Shown: positions 24,126-37,628, numbered from the stretch's first letter. The stretch is DNA of 64,000 nucleotides from Rotaria sordida (GCA_905250125.1 CAJNOL010000044.1:272362-336361); one strand, 5' to 3'. Notes: generated by a model from the letters alone, not told the origin. Numbers and translations: made by a program.

Positions 24126-25113
24126 AGCTCCTTAAGACAAGATCGGGAAAAGGAAGAGTATGGATCCAGGTGCTATTACAGTGACACTGCATGAACACAT
24201 ATTATTTATTCACGCATTATTTTCTATTCCTTTTAATCGTATTTAGAATTTTGATTAATTTCTCTTTTTAGTTTTCATGTTTAAGATACACATTTTATTT
24301 TGTAGTTTAAACTAGTTGATACTAATCATTCTTTTCGAAATAAAGATCCTGCACACGTACATCAAGACACATTCAATTATATATACTTATAAGAAAAAAG
24401 AAAGAAAAGAACAGCAAAGGAAAGAGAACAGTAACACTTGGTGAATTTGTAAAACAAGAGCAAAAAAACTATCAATATTAACAATAATAATTTTATCATT
24501 ATTCAATCCGAATTGAATTAACGTTCATATTGACCAGTGTCTTTATTCAGATGAAACTCGATCCCATATCTTATCAAATAATCTTTTTATAAATAGGCTT
24601 AAAATAGATTGTGATACAGAGAGTTTTGGAAAAAAGACTCAACTCATTCCTTCAACATTATACTGTTCATTTGATGTATCTGTTATCATAAATGATTCAC
24701 AAATATACGAAATAGTTTTGAGAAAGTCATGTGTTTCGATTTTCAAAACGTGGATTCCATTTTAGATATTTGTTCAGAAAATTTAATCTTGAATCTAAAG
24801 GAGAAGGCATCAAAATAGAATAACTTGTACAATTTTCATCTGTTTGTACAATTCTCATGAGAGATTCCGAAAAGAATTCGATTCTTGTATTCACTATTTT
24901 TGTACATCTAATTTATTCATTTATTTTGATTAGTGTACTTCGATTTTAATCATTATAATTATAATACATGTACGTTGATCACTGAAACAAAATTTCAAGG
25001 TAATGCAAATAAGAAAAAGTTATTGCCACAAATTATTATTATTAATTAATTGTCTTGCTAATTATCAAAATCTAATCCTCTTTGAATTCAATATTCTATT
25101 TAAATACAAATAA
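24126..25113. other. Gene-free stretch
   Basis: It begins with the probable 3' UTR of the tail-collar gene (an AATAAA signal lies near 24340). The rest is AT-rich with no gene or repeat I can support. Confidence 0.5.
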
Positions 25114-25440
25114 AATGATTTATCCAACATTATTAATAAAAGTTCAAAAAGCTCAACTCGATGATTTACCAAAATTTTCCGAGTATACTTCTAAAGATAT
25201 CGAGCGTTTTTTGAAAAGCAATAAGAATATTACGAAAGCGAACGATGAATCAGACAGTCATACTATTCTTGAAATGCTTCGTAGTACATCAACAGAATCA
25301 ACTGAATTGTGGTTCCATAATAATGAACATAATTTCACAAAATGGTCAGATTTTGAAATGGTTATTTTTCTACTACAATGATTCATGAAAAATTTGATTC
25401 ATCAAAGCAACAAAAACGAATACAGTGATACATTGACGAG
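25114..25440 (+). pseudogene. Retrotransposon gag-like fragment
   Basis: About 110 residues read LPKFSEYTSKDIERFLKS, then ILEMLRSTSTE, ELWFHNNEHNFTKWSDFEM. A frameshift near 25365 follows, then MIHEKFDSSKQQKRI, after which it stops. The order 'L.KFSG....I..FL', 'LW..N......W..F', 'KF...KQ' matches the capsid-like gag of Ty3/gypsy-type LTR elements. No LTRs or pol are nearby, so it is an isolated, broken fragment. Confidence 0.6.
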
Positions 25441-26671
25441 TGAAGTAAATACGCTTATTTTTCAGTGGTTATTTCTAATTGTACTATGTAAATATTTTTT
25501 AGAACAGGCCCTAATATTAAGATTTATATATATATATATATGTTCAGAATCAGGTTAATATGAATAATTGTGTCGTATAAATATCATGCTGGTCATTTTT
25601 AAAAAATGAATGGATGATGCTAGTTTTCTTATTTTTTCGTAATGGAGGAGTGTTATAGAGATGACGTGGAACCACTGAAATATGTAGACATGTCTCTTAT
25701 CAGAACTAATGAAACAACGATTGCTCCTGATTTTGTTGTGAATAATATGAAAAGAATCAAAAAAATGAAAAATAGCCATAATAAAAATGCTATAGAAAAA
25801 CATTGAAAGTTATGTCTAATTTTTCTGTGCAATTATTTTTGTTTTTATTTGATTCAATTCCGACAAGCAACAATTAAACTTCTGTGTTCTCTGGTATTTC
25901 TCTATACTTTCTTGTGCTTCTTCATACTTTTCAATACTTCTTCGTACTTCTATCTACTTCGATATTGATCTTTGTTTTTGTATCATTCCTAGGTTATTTA
26001 AATGCTGGTGTTATCACATCGATTTTTATTAGTGATGCTTAAATAATACTTAAAACTCATGTATAATATAAAATCATATAGAATCCATTAGACAGTAGAA
26101 CACCAAACACAATAAAGCGTAGCTTAATAGATATAGAAATGTACTACATTTCTTCGTAAAAGCAATCTAGTCATTTTTCTGTAAAATATGTAAGCTCTAT
26201 TAATCTGTAGTTTATAACATAGTGTCGAATAAAAATATAAGAACAGCATACATAAATAATTTTAAAAAAGACAAGATGTACATAAATATCGAAAAAGTGT
26301 TTTTTCACTAGAGAATTCGAAAACGGCAAATACACAATAAAAATAAATGTCTCTCAAAAATACGAAAAAAAAATTTAAATACGGCTTTTCTTTAGTTTTT
26401 GAGATGATGATAATTCTAATGATAACTAACTATGCTTCTGAGAGTTTGTTTGAGATATAGTTGTTTGTGTACTTAAAGAAAAACCAGATATAATTGATGA
26501 TGCATCAGTTGAAACAAAAACAGAAACTTGCATAATATATGGGTATTAAATTTATGGTGGTGTTAATTTGACAGCAGTTGATGACAATAAACTACCTGTT
26601 GATTGTTGAAAGTCGAGCGTTTTCTTGTTCTTCGTTAGTTATTTTCATTGATTTAGTATGGCTACAAATTG
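25441..26671. other. Gene-free stretch
   Basis: AT-rich, with an (AT)n run near 25522-25541 and a few CTTC-like iterations around 25900-25970. No gene seen. Confidence 0.5.
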
Positions 26672-28051
26672 CAAGGGGGAAACGACTGACTTAAGTGACT
26701 TTTAAATCATAAAAGTCAAAATAAAGTCACGAAAGTCAAAAAAGTCCAAAAAGTCATGAAAATCATAACTAATCCTTTTAGACCGGATGTTTCCATTCTA
26801 AAACATTTTGTCCTATAGGGGTACGGCATTTTTGAAATAACCGGCTGGAAGAGCTAAAGTAACATTAATAAAGAGCAAAAAATAACGAATTTTTGTCAAG
26901 AGAGAAACGACTGACTTAAGTCAGTTTAAAGTCATGTTAAGTCAAGTAAGTCACTTTAAGCCAGTTAAGTCAAGAGAGTCATTTTAAGTCAAAAGAAGTC
27001 AAGAAAGTCAAGAAAAATATCTGTAAAGGATCATTAATAAAGAATAAAAAGCTGTGATTTTTTTTCAATCTCAATGACACATACTCCAAATTTTTGTTTA
27101 CTTTTTTTTCAAAGACATACGCATATAAAACAGACGAAACGAACAGACATATATATATTGCAGGCAAAGTTGGCATATCATTTTCAGAACTTCAGAGCTA
27201 ACAAAAGACACAATAACGCAAACACAAATGGAATTAAGAATGATGGTAAGAATGAAAGAGAAGATCTGAGTGACAGAGTAGAAGTAATTATAGTGTGTGT
27301 AAAGGATTCTTAGCGAAGATTAGTTTTTCAGTAAGATTATGATGTTATGCAATTATTCAGTCTGATTTTATCCTCAACTTTACTACACTTATTGAGATCT
27401 CTCATCTTCACTCAGATTTCGGTCCTCGGCATCACCATCATTCGTGATGACGAGAGATAAACGAGATCAAAAAATTAAAGAGTTGTCAAGACCAAAACAT
27501 AAAAAGTTACTGGAACCAGACTGGAACCACGAACAGGAAAACAAAGCTTTTGTTAAATTTTTCTTAATTTTTAGCAAACTAAGTCGTAAATTACATCATT
27601 TTCTTAATAAAATTGATCACATGAATAGTTGTTAGTTTATAAATTCCAAGGTCCTAATAGTAAAGTTTCAAGATTGTGATGTTTTCTGAGGCATGCTTTA
27701 AGTTATGGAAAACCTAATTATACGATTGGATAGAGATCATCGAATTGTACTTGAGATAAGAATAATAACATTGGAACAAGTTTCTGAATAAATCCTACCC
27801 GTAAATAGTCGAATTTGGATTTAACTTCACCTACGTTTTCAACAGATTATGAGAGCGATGAGAGCAGAGATTGAAATTATGATTGTGTTCGCTGTTTATA
27901 AAGCTGAAGGGTGCCAATATTGAAAGTAACATTCGAATATAGCAAGATATATTGGTTTTAAGATAAATGACTTTCATGACTTTTAAAGTCATCAAAGTCA
28001 TTTTTAAGTCAATTAAGTCAAAAAAGTCAAAAGTCAGTCGTTTCCCCCTTG
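26672..28051. mobile_element. Non-autonomous hAT-like element, 8-bp target duplication
   Basis: Ends are inverted: CAAGGGGGAAACGACTGACT at 26672 against GTCAGTCGTTTCCCCCTTG ending at 28051. The 8-mer ACAAATTG flanks both sides (26664-26671 and 28052-28059), a perfect target-site duplication. An 8-bp duplication and CA(A)GGG ends fit the hAT superfamily. Both subterminal regions are dense with AAGTC/GACTT repeats, for example 26690-27010 and 27965-28040, plausible transposase binding sites. A second copy of the end motif lies internally at about 26900. The 1380-bp interior has no recognisable transposase. Confidence 0.85.
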
Positions 28052-28428
28052 ACAAATTGTCACACGCCAATGTTTTTGAAAGTTAGAGAGCTGTTTGTTT
28101 TCATTTTTTATTACTAATATTATTATTCAGCTTCAATTACATTTTACACTGACTTCAAGCTCATTTTTTGTATTATATACAACATTTAAAAAAATCTTTT
28201 CCTTCGTCCTAAATCAAATATGTCAAGCAGAAAGTCATGCTTATGATCTACACACTATTGTTTTAATAAATTAAGGAAATATCTTGTATGTTCGTCGATT
28301 GATTTTAATAGTCCATGATTAAATGATGAAGCTATTGGGTGTACTGCTGATATAATGGTTATAACTGATGCTACCGAAAATGATGGTGATAATAAAATAT
28401 TCAATGGAGCAGTTGTTACTGTTATCAA

Positions 28429-29009
28429 AATTTTAAAAGAAGGCCATCAGGCAAAATGCTTATAACTTTTTAACAAAGATAGCTAGAACTCTGCGATTTT
28501 CATTAATCGAAAGAGGAGACAGGGAACGCCTTTTCTCCAATATTGTATAAGACGAAATCATTTTAAAATCAGACATTTCTACAAAACATCGAAAAAATAT
28601 ATAAAAACCGATCTGTCATTTAGGCAAAATTTTTGACAAAAAGTGAGAAATTATGCTTAAAAGTTAAAATAATTCCATAGTTTTCGTGCGATTGAATAGA
28701 CGATTTTATTTGTTTAACATTAGGAGGTGGAAAAATAATCATTTGAATTATATCTTGAACTATAGATCTGAAGTCCCTGTATCTAGATCAGATGTTAAAA
28801 CCAAAATTTCATCGGAATGACAGATTGTTTTCACGCTTTTTTTGTAATGTTTTGCAGATATGACTGATTTTAAAATGATTTCGTCTTATACAATATTGGA
28901 AAGAAAGGCGTTCCCTTGTCTTCTCTTTCGAATGATGAAAACCACAAGGCTCTAGCTATCTTCGTTAAAAAGTTATAAGCATCATACCCGATGGCCTCCT
29001 TTTAAAATT
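28429..29009. mobile_element. Foldback (palindromic) element, ~580 bp
   Basis: The left end AATTTTAAAAGAAGGCCATC is mirrored by GATGGCCTCCTTTTAAAATT at 28990-29009. Pairing continues inward: GCTTATAACTTTTTAACAAA near 28460 with its mirror near 28960, GAACGCC with GGCGTTC, and CAATATTGTATAAGACGAAA near 28541 with its mirror near 28885. No coding capacity. This is a separate family from the other palindromes by its ends. Confidence 0.75.
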
Positions 29010-29139
29010 CCGATAATAGTCCGAAATCATTTGTAGTCCACAGCTCGCGTCTTGTCTGCTTTACCAGCGACAGTCATTCTGTTTGTTATGTCTAGTCTTT
29101 CTGAGAACAAAACTATCCATGTGATACTGTTCTGATGCC

Positions 29140-29350
29140 CGTCGAAAAGCAGTGTTAAAGGTGATAGGTGGAGTATGAGGTAAGTATAGATGTATGTGTG
29201 GGAGTGGTTGTGGATAGGTGCGACGCAGGTATGAGTGTGAGGTGAGGCTAGATGTGAGTTTAGGTGTCGATCTTCTCTTCGCACACACCCATAGTCGAAA
29301 CTACAACCACAGTCACACCCTCACACCTACACTCACAGCCACACCCTGCA
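29140..29350. repeat. Degenerate GT-rich tract facing a CA-rich tract
   Basis: From ~29150 to 29270 the plus strand is rich in GTGTGGG-, GTGAGG- and TAGGTG-like words. From 29281 to 29347 it switches to CACACCC, TCACACC and CACTCACA words. The switch point is near 29272-29280. The words resemble degenerate TGTGGG repeats, the telomere repeat reported for bdelloids, arranged head to head. It could equally be simple low-complexity DNA. Confidence 0.45.
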
Positions 29351-32300
29351 ACTTTATTTTATCCTTTATTTTATAACAATATAAAGAATGAATTTACTTT
29401 TAGAGTTTCTTATGGTATGCATGTGTTTCATATAATGACCTATTTTATTTCAATCTGAGTTTAAAACAAATAAAAGGGGAATCAATTCCGAATTGAAATA
29501 TGAGTCTTTAGAATTGATATGATATTACATAAATTCTACAGATCTGCAAAACCCGCATCCTATAATAATAGAAGGTATATAAGGTACAATATATCATTTA
29601 CATTCTAGAGTATATGGACAAGTTATGAAGATAAGGTTAAGGATGAGAAGATGAGGATGCTTAGATTATGATGAAGATGTTTCGTTGTTTGGTTTATTTA
29701 GATGTAAGATGTTTCGTCCATGATATTTTAAGAAACGCATCGCTTGTTTTTAGAGCTACTAAATCCTTGCTATTCTGAAAAAAGAGATATTTTTTTTTTC
29801 AAAATTCAATTTGAAATGAGAAAGATCATCGAGTCATGTAGTTTAGCGGTTGTCATGCTTGTCTTCAAAGTGTAAGTCATAGTAAAAAGTAAACATAATG
29901 ATAGTACTTTAACTGAATATTAATCAACAAGAGTTTTATCAAATGTTTATCAAATGAAAAGAGTTAGAAATCAAAAATATTTTTTTATATTTACCATATT
30001 ATAAACTAGAGAATAGATCGTGGTTTTTTGTAATCTAATATCGGTTATCGACACAAACTAACAATATAGATTTAAAATTCTCATCAAGTTTATTGGAGAA
30101 AGTGAGGGACAAAAATTTAAGGCACCTATTCTATTGAAGATTTTTTTTTCAAAATAATTTGTTGAAGCCGTATTCAAATAATGATTTCTGTAGCTCTAGG
30201 ATTGAGGAGGGAGAGTGTGAGGAGGATCCCGAGACAGTCAAGATTGTGGGATGGAAAATTCTTTTTGCATCAGATTTGATATTAATCTTTCTTTTGTAAA
30301 CTAAAATGTAGCAATTTTTCGCAAAGCGAAAATTTGTTGCAACATTCTTAAAAAATTCGACTTTCTCTGGCAAATTTTTACGAAGAGAACCCGTATCCAA
30401 TGTAAAAAACATTCTCAATACTTTTGTTGTCGAAGGCGACCACACTGGCGATGATTATTCTAAATTAGGCTATTTCAAAGGAAAAATTGACTAAAGTAGG
30501 AAGTTTTTCTAACCAAACTGCGGATACACAATTGTTATTTTTTGCGAAACGAATCCTTTTTTTCAGACTCATGAAAAACTCTTCTTTTCCTTATGTTTTT
30601 CGAAAAGAAAAAGTGTTGCAATAGATCTTAGCAATCTCGCCGCCAAAGACAGTCATGCTAGTGGATAACTTTTCAAAAATGACGCTCTTCAGAAAGAAGA
30701 CAGCAGTAAAATTGCCATAAAACTAGACAAATCACATATTTTTAGGTCGAGTACGCTCACGTGGTTACTTTTTCGTGAACCGAAAAATTTTAACATCTCT
30801 TCAGAATTTTCTAGCAAAAATCATCATTTGAGCGTGGATGTCGAGTAAAAAAATAGCTGATGTCTTCAACTTGCCATGTAATTCTATGTTGTTCATCGAC
30901 GTTTCAATGACAGTTTCCAATTATTCGTGAAGGATCATTCCCCCGACTCTCTATCTCCACTCGGGACACTCCTGGGAGATATATGCAAAAATATCTCAAT
31001 GGAATACTTTAAAAATTCTAAAAAATTTATCGACTTTGCTGACTACCAATGAATGATTTTCAATTAATGGGAAGGTGTACATTTCCTATACTGCTTCCAT
31101 TTTCGCGAAACCTGCTCAAATGAACAAGTCAATATAATACATTTGAACTCATGATAAGATATACTATCAACTACATTCAATATCTACCACATTATATTCT
31201 GAAAGTGCCATATATTGATTTTTTTATATTGGTTTCCCTAAAACAAGAGCTTCGATCATATTCATTTTTCATAGCTGCTATGAATGAGACTGATGTGTAT
31301 ATTAAATCATGTATAACTTTTATTTGTATCCATTAGAAAGCGCTTGAATGCATTCCTATTAGCTATAAATTTCGGTGTTTTATTTTTTTTGATTTTGTAT
31401 GTATGAAGAAAACTTCGTTTGTATACAATTGATGTTTTACTATCGTAAAATTTTCTTTGCATCAACAATTCTTTATCAGCATGCAACAAAACTGATCTGT
31501 ATGTAATACTGTGAAACATAAATTACATCTAGTTTTGTCATTAATTCTCCAGTACCACGTTGATATGCTTATTCTTTCTGTTGAGATCGTAGATGATTAG
31601 ATATTTTTAAGTAATGATAACATTTACTTTTGGTCTTCTAATCGACCTTTTTCAATTTATGCTTGAAATTAAGATTACTATAAGTATATTATTTTCTCAT
31701 TGTACGTTCTCTGTATAAGGGAATAGTAAAGTTATAAAATGAGAATTATTAAGTAAATGAAGATTTCTAGTCTGTATTATTGTTGACATTTATTGCCCAA
31801 AAATAAGAATATGTGTCGCTGTCTATCTGAACAAAAGAAAAACATAATAATATGAATGAAACTACAGAAATACATTTTAGAAAAACTTAGTAAAATAGAT
31901 ACCGATATAAATATATAGTATTTCAGATTGCAATAGGAAACAACTTAATTTCATCAAGATGAATTTAAACATATTCTGAGAAAATGATTGATGGAAGAAA
32001 ATTGTGAAAAAAAAGCGAAACTGAGTGGAATTCATCTATCGAGGTAGAAAATATTCTTATATAATTAATCGCGTGCTTGAATAAGTATTGAAATCAAGAA
32101 AAAACAGAAACTACTACAAAAAAAACTATATTCAACATAACTTGAAACGTAACTTGCAATAATTTTGTTTTCAGTTATCATTAATCAAATAAAGTATATA
32201 CTTACCGTTTTGAACAAGTCGAAAAAAACAAATATAATAATAATTAAAATAAAAAGTTAAGATTCAGATCTTTAATAAAGATCATAAGAGATATTTTCAC

Positions 32301-32436
32301 TTTATTTAATATTTTTCAAATACAACCATATCATAGTCTACTAGGAATTTTTGTTCATAAACAAAGAAGGTCTATCAAAACGTGCTAATAATATTAAATA
32401 GAGTGAACTTTTCACAAAAGAATATCGTAATCTGAT
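29351..32436. other. Gene-free stretch
   Basis: No gene supported. A block at 30290-30800 has several related TTCGCGAAA/TTTTCGAAAAG-type words and near-repeats (TTGTTGCAACATTCT, GTGTTGCAATAGATC), possibly an old repeat that I could not delimit. A tRNA-like D-arm string lies at 29831-29880. The last few hundred bases are probably 3' flank of the coiled-coil gene. Confidence 0.45.
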
Positions 32437-35400
32437 CTAATGCTGTTTAATATCTACAACGGTTGTTCGTTCTTTTCTTGAACGTCGTGATTCACTTGTT
32501 TCTTGTACTTTAAAATCTCGTTCTGGAATCATATCTTCTTCATGTTTAATAACGACTTCACGTCCATGTGTTAATAAATTTTTCATATCATTTAATACTT
32601 GATTAATTTGTTTAGTTACTCCTAACGATTGAATATTTAACTGTTGTTGATTTTCATTTTCTTTTGGTGTTGGTGTTGATGTTGCTCGACGAGTTATTAC
32701 ATTTTCTATTGTTTCATCTTCCTAAAGAATCGAAAAAATTAAGTTTTTTTTTTAATTATAACAAATCTATAGATTTTACATCCTGTTCATTTAATGGAAA
32801 AAAACGAATACTTTCATGCGAATAACTCTTTGATATACGATGCGATTCATCATTAATTGTTCCTTTGTCCTCAAAAAAAAAAACAAATTCATAGAAATAA
32901 AATTACAAAAAATAAATTTTACTTTTTGTGATTTATTATTTTGACGTTGTAACGTGTTTAAATTAAATTGTAATTGATTGATTGTTTTTTTATCATATCC
33001 ATCACGAATAACTATTTGTTTTAGTGTATCATTTTCAGTTTGAAATACTTCCAAAAGAAAAAAAAGAATTATTTATTAATAAATTAGAAAACAAATTTTT
33101 TTACATTGTCTTTCATGTTTTAATTGATCACTTTGTATTTGTTTTTCTTTTACTGTCATTTCAAATAATTGTTTCATTGATTGTAATTCTTGTTCATAAC
33201 GTTTCATTGCTTCACGTTTTGTTTGTAATTCCTTTCAAAAAAATAAAATCAAATAATTTCAAGAAGTAAAAAAAAAAGAATTTTCTTTTTTACATTTGCT
33301 AACATTTGGTTTTCAGCTTTTAATGTTTCATATTTAACTTGTAAATCTCTTGAATGTTGTTTATTTAAACTACATTCATGTTCTAATTGATTATTTGTAT
33401 TTGTTATTTGAAGTAATTTTGAACGATAATCTTGTATTTCAATTTTTATTTTTTGACTTTCATTTAAAAGCTGTTCATTAAAATCTTTTAATTGTTCTTC
33501 ATTTGTTTTATGATTAGCTACTTCTGTACTATGTTGTTTTATTATACCAGTTAACATATTTGTTTGAAGTAATAATGCTTGATATTTATTACTTATATCA
33601 TTATGAGCAGTTTCATATTGTTTGTTATGATTAATAAGATGACGAATACGATCAGATAAATGATTATCTTCTAAAATATATGCATGATCTAAATCTTCAT
33701 GAATTGAATCAAGTTGTTTTTTGAAATTTTCAAAATGAGAAATTTTTGATGAGACAATCGTTGACATTTCATCAAGTGTTAACTAGAAATAAAAGAAAAG
33801 AGTTGAAAAAAAAAAACGAATCGTTTTGTGATTCTTACATTTGATGAATTATTTTCAGGTGAAATTAATGAAAACCATTGTTGTAGTTCAGATCCAAAAT
33901 GTTCACATTCAGCTAATTTAGGTAATGTTGATGCTAATTTTTGAGATAATTCTATACATTCATTTGCTTTAGTTGTTATTGTTTGTTGTAAACGTTGAAT
34001 TTGAAGCTAGAAAGAAATATGTTCTCTAATAAAATAAAATAATTTGATGTTTACTTGTAAATTTGATGTTTGTGTAAGAAGATCATGATTTTCTTTCATT
34101 TTAATTTGATTATTTTGTTCTATTTGTTTATTACGTGCTTGTAATGTTTCGAAACTTTGTTGAAAATGTTCAATCTAAATGATAAATGGATATATATATA
34201 TATATGAAATTGAATGAGAATCCTAATTTCATGAATCCATAGAAAAAGACAGTATTGAAAAGTTTCGATCAATTAATTCGAACAGAAATCTATATGCGAA
34301 TTCATTTGTTTCGGACCAATCTTTTGAAACAACATATGCACTTTAAGATATATCGAAAGTTTTTCTTAACTTTCTTATTTTTTCAGAGAAACTCATTAAA
34401 TTCGAACGTCCGAAATATTTATAACAGAGTTAGAGGTATGCCCATAGATTGAAACAACATCTTTGTGAGAAACACACTAAATTGATGAAGGAAATAAGTT
34501 TTTGAATCAATAAGGAAAGCTCTTTATATTTAATTTCTGCTAATGTTAATATACAGGTGATCATTCGTTTTATATTTTTGTGCTGGTCCCAGGAGAAGTT
34601 CGACAGATTCGGATTTCTGATAGTATTCTGTGTCGCCAAAAATTACAAAATGAAAAAAAAATCGAGCAACTGACTACATCGAGATGATTATAATGATAAT
34701 CAGACGTTTTCTATCAATGACTACTGCTTATATATAACTAATACAGAAACAAAACCTTGAAATGCATCGTCAACTATCCAGTCGAACGCGAAAGTTAAAA
34801 AAAACGCATGTAACTGCATATACATGCATTTTATTATAGCTTGCAACAAAATTCTAGAATAACTGGAAAATGAAGTCTATATAGTAACCACGCATGAATA
34901 CATAGTAGTCTTCTCTAGAGATAAAATACGAGCATGGGCTGTTTTATAAGACGAACTTCTTCACTATTCGACTGTCTACTTACATTAGAAGTACAATCAA
35001 ATCTGAAGGATATTATGATGGTTCAATAACTATTAGATAATCTCACATGAATAGGCAGGAATATTATATGTGAGTGTTTACAAGGATTAGAGCCATACAT
35101 GATCTAGCATGAAGTTTTGTGTTTGACTGGAATATGAAATTTTTTTCTTCATATACTTGAGATCAATGTGTGAAATGTAAAATAAAAATATTTTTCAATT
35201 TACTTTTAGATGAAGTGCATGTTGACTTGCTGCTTGTTCAGTTTCATTTCTAGCCAATCGTTCATTGAGTTCATGAATTAATTCATCTTTTACTCGAAGT
35301 TTTTTTTCATAGGCTTCCCTAAAAATGAAATATTGTTTAAAATAGAAAACAAAAAATAAACGAATAATTTACCTTAATGTTAATATTTCAACTTTATAAT

Positions 35401-36257
35401 TATCTAATGAATGACCAATTTTTAATGATTCTTCACGTTGTTTAGCTAAACGTTTTTCATAAGTTTGTCGAAGAGATATTGTACTTAAGAAATAAATCTA
35501 TTTTTTTTTTGTTTTGCATAGAACATATATATCAAAATAATTACTTTTTTTCAAATGCTTCAGTTAATTGTGAAACAACGTGTTTATTTTCATTTAAAAT
35601 ATGCTCTTGTTGTTCATTTAACTAAATCAATTTGATGAAATTCATAACGAAATATTCCAAAAAAACAAATAGCAAAGAAAAGAATCTTACATCATTAATT
35701 CTTCGTTTAGCATGATTTATTTCACCTTCATAATCACGTAAACATTGTGTAATTCCAATAGAAAGACGTGTATATGAATCCGATGATGTATTCTCATCAT
35801 TCGGTGGTAAATAAGATTTTTCTTTAATATAAGAAAAAATAAACAATTTTAAAAAGTAAATTTTCAAACCTCGTTTTTTTTCTTCTTTTATAATTAATTG
35901 TTTAAGTGTTTCAAAAAATAAATTTAATGATGGTGATGATGACATAGTTTCAAGTTCTATTCTTGATGATTTTCTTTGAACAATACTTCTCATTGTTGAT
36001 GGTATTGCAAGAATATTTGATGTTTCTGGTAATGCTTGTAATTGTTGACCAATTAAAAGAAATCTATTCATATAACTTTCACTTAAACTTCGAATTTTTC
36101 GTTCATTTTCACGCATTAAATTTGTTATTTTTGATGAATGATCACTTTCATTATCAATACTAATCGATGATGTTGATGTCATATCATCATCATCATCATC
36201 ATTCGAATCGACCAGAGTTTTTATTCGTACTAATTGTTGATCATGTTGTTTTTTCAT
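32437..36257 (-). CDS. Large coiled-coil protein, function unknown
   Basis: Twelve exons, all with GT-AG borders and continuous frame, give 741 residues (36257-35870, 35821-35691, 35621-35545, 35483-35373, 35318-35204, 34174-34055, 34006-33839, 33782-33294, 33231-33105, 33047-32923, 32869-32780, 32721-32437). The N-terminus has an acidic Asp run and a Ser-rich stretch. From about residue 40 to 650 the protein is almost all heptad-like charged helix rich in Gln, Lys, Glu and Leu. The tail is Arg/Ser-rich (ESRRSRKERTT) and ends ...VVDIKQH. Such proteins are often cytoskeletal, centrosomal or Golgi scaffolds, but I could not match a family. The intron 34175-35203 is ~1 kb, far longer than the others (about 30-75 nt). 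The gene is divergent from HCCS, with 226 bp between start codons. Confidence 0.8.
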
Positions 36258-36483
36258 GGTTTTCTTTTTTATTCAAATAATTGAACAACTTTCAGTAGAA
36301 TATTATTCGCCATTATCAAAATATGAAACTATAGTAATAAGGAGGTTTTCTTTTCTTTCAAAGGAAAAAACATATGTAACTGGTTCCAATTTATGACCAA
36401 TCAAATGGCAACAAGACAAGTTAATAATCAAGACATTCATTCATTCTTAAAGAAAATTTAGCTACATAATTTATCTCATCAAA
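36258..36483. promoter_or_regulatory. Shared promoter region between coiled-coil gene and HCCS
   Basis: Only 226 bp separate the two divergent start codons, so both promoters must lie here or overlap the genes. A T-rich tract followed by GAAAATTTAG/CTAC near 36460 could be a trans-splice acceptor for HCCS. No specific factor site was recognised. Confidence 0.45.
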
Positions 36484-37474
36484 ATGGGTGCCCAAACTTC
36501 ATCCGTTACTTCTAATCAAGGATTGAATGATAATATTAAACCACCAACTGATACTCAACATTCAACAGCTAAAGGTTCAGTAGATCAATGTCCTCATTTT
36601 CAACAACAATCAAGTCAAAAAACACCTTATGTCAGTGAATGTCCTATGTCAGGTTCAGTGGGTAATAGTGATGTTAATCCATTAAATATGATGCCACCAG
36701 CTAATCAAATGCCAGCACCTGATCAACCATTTCCATTATCAACAACACGTATTACTTCAAGTATCCCAAAAGTAGCTGAAAAAGAGGAAAATTGGGTAAG
36801 ACGTTTCTTTTATTTTGTTTGATTTCTAATTAGTTTTGAAAAAAAAATGAAAATTTCATTTAGGTTTATCCATCTCCACAAATGTTTTGGAATGCAATGT
36901 TACGTAAAGGTTGGCGTTGGCAAGATGATGCATTAGCACCAGCTGATATGGAAAATATTGTTCGAATGCACAATATTAATAATGAACTTGCTTGGTTAGA
37001 AGTATTAAAATGGGAAGCATTACATGCAAATGAATGTATGAATCCTCGTCTTCAATCATTTGGTGGAAAAGCTAAAGATTATTCACCTCGTGCTCGAATT
37101 CGAAATTGGTTAGGTTATAAACTACCATTTGATCGACATGATTGGATTGTTGACCGATGTGGAAAACGTGTGAGATGTAAGTTCTTTATTTTTTTAGTTT
37201 CTAAATTTAAAATGGCAGGTTTTTGTTAATAGATATTATTGATTATTATGATTCAGAACACGTTGATCATGATACATTAACTTTTACAATCTTAGATGTT
37301 CGACCAGCATTTGATTCATTTGGTGCTGTTTGGGATCGTACGCGTGCTGCATGGTGGCGATGGACAGTACGAGAAAACTATGATGCAACAGAAGCAAATA
37401 CACGTAATGAATTAATCAAAACAGCTAAACGTGAACTTGATAATAAAAAAGAAACATTAAGGCCTTCTCAATAA
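36484..37474 (+). CDS. HCCS: Holocytochrome c-type synthase (cytochrome c haem lyase)
   Basis: Three exons (36484-36795, 36864-37176, 37233-37474) give 288 residues; animal HCCS is about 270. The enzyme sits in the mitochondrial intermembrane space and attaches haem to the CXXCH of apocytochrome c and c1. The N-terminal ~95 residues are low-complexity with two Cys-Pro haem-regulatory motifs (C36-P37, C53-P54). The conserved core starts at [19 protein letters not shown] and has [46 protein letters not shown] and [19 protein letters not shown]. The ATG gives the family's typical MG N-terminus. It is the first gene of a closely spaced plus-strand trio. Confidence 0.95.
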
Positions 37475-37628
37475 ATAATTCTTCGTTAGTTTGATTTTTC
37501 TCACTCAGTTCCATGTGTGTGTGTGTGTTTCAGTTATATAGTTCTATCACTGAAGAAATTCATGTTAGAAAAGAGAAAACCTTTTTTTTTTACCATTGTT
37601 TTATTATTATTATTTGTAGATTAAATAG

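Noticed and set aside
27444-27635. Open frame inside the hAT-like element as a possible transposase.
   Set aside because: 63 residues of Lys-rich low-complexity sequence with no hAT motif.
30149-31010. Possible palindromic element like the others.
   Set aside because: Candidate ends (GGATCCCGAGACAG and CTCGGGACACTCC) share only short matches; the arms do not pair along their length.
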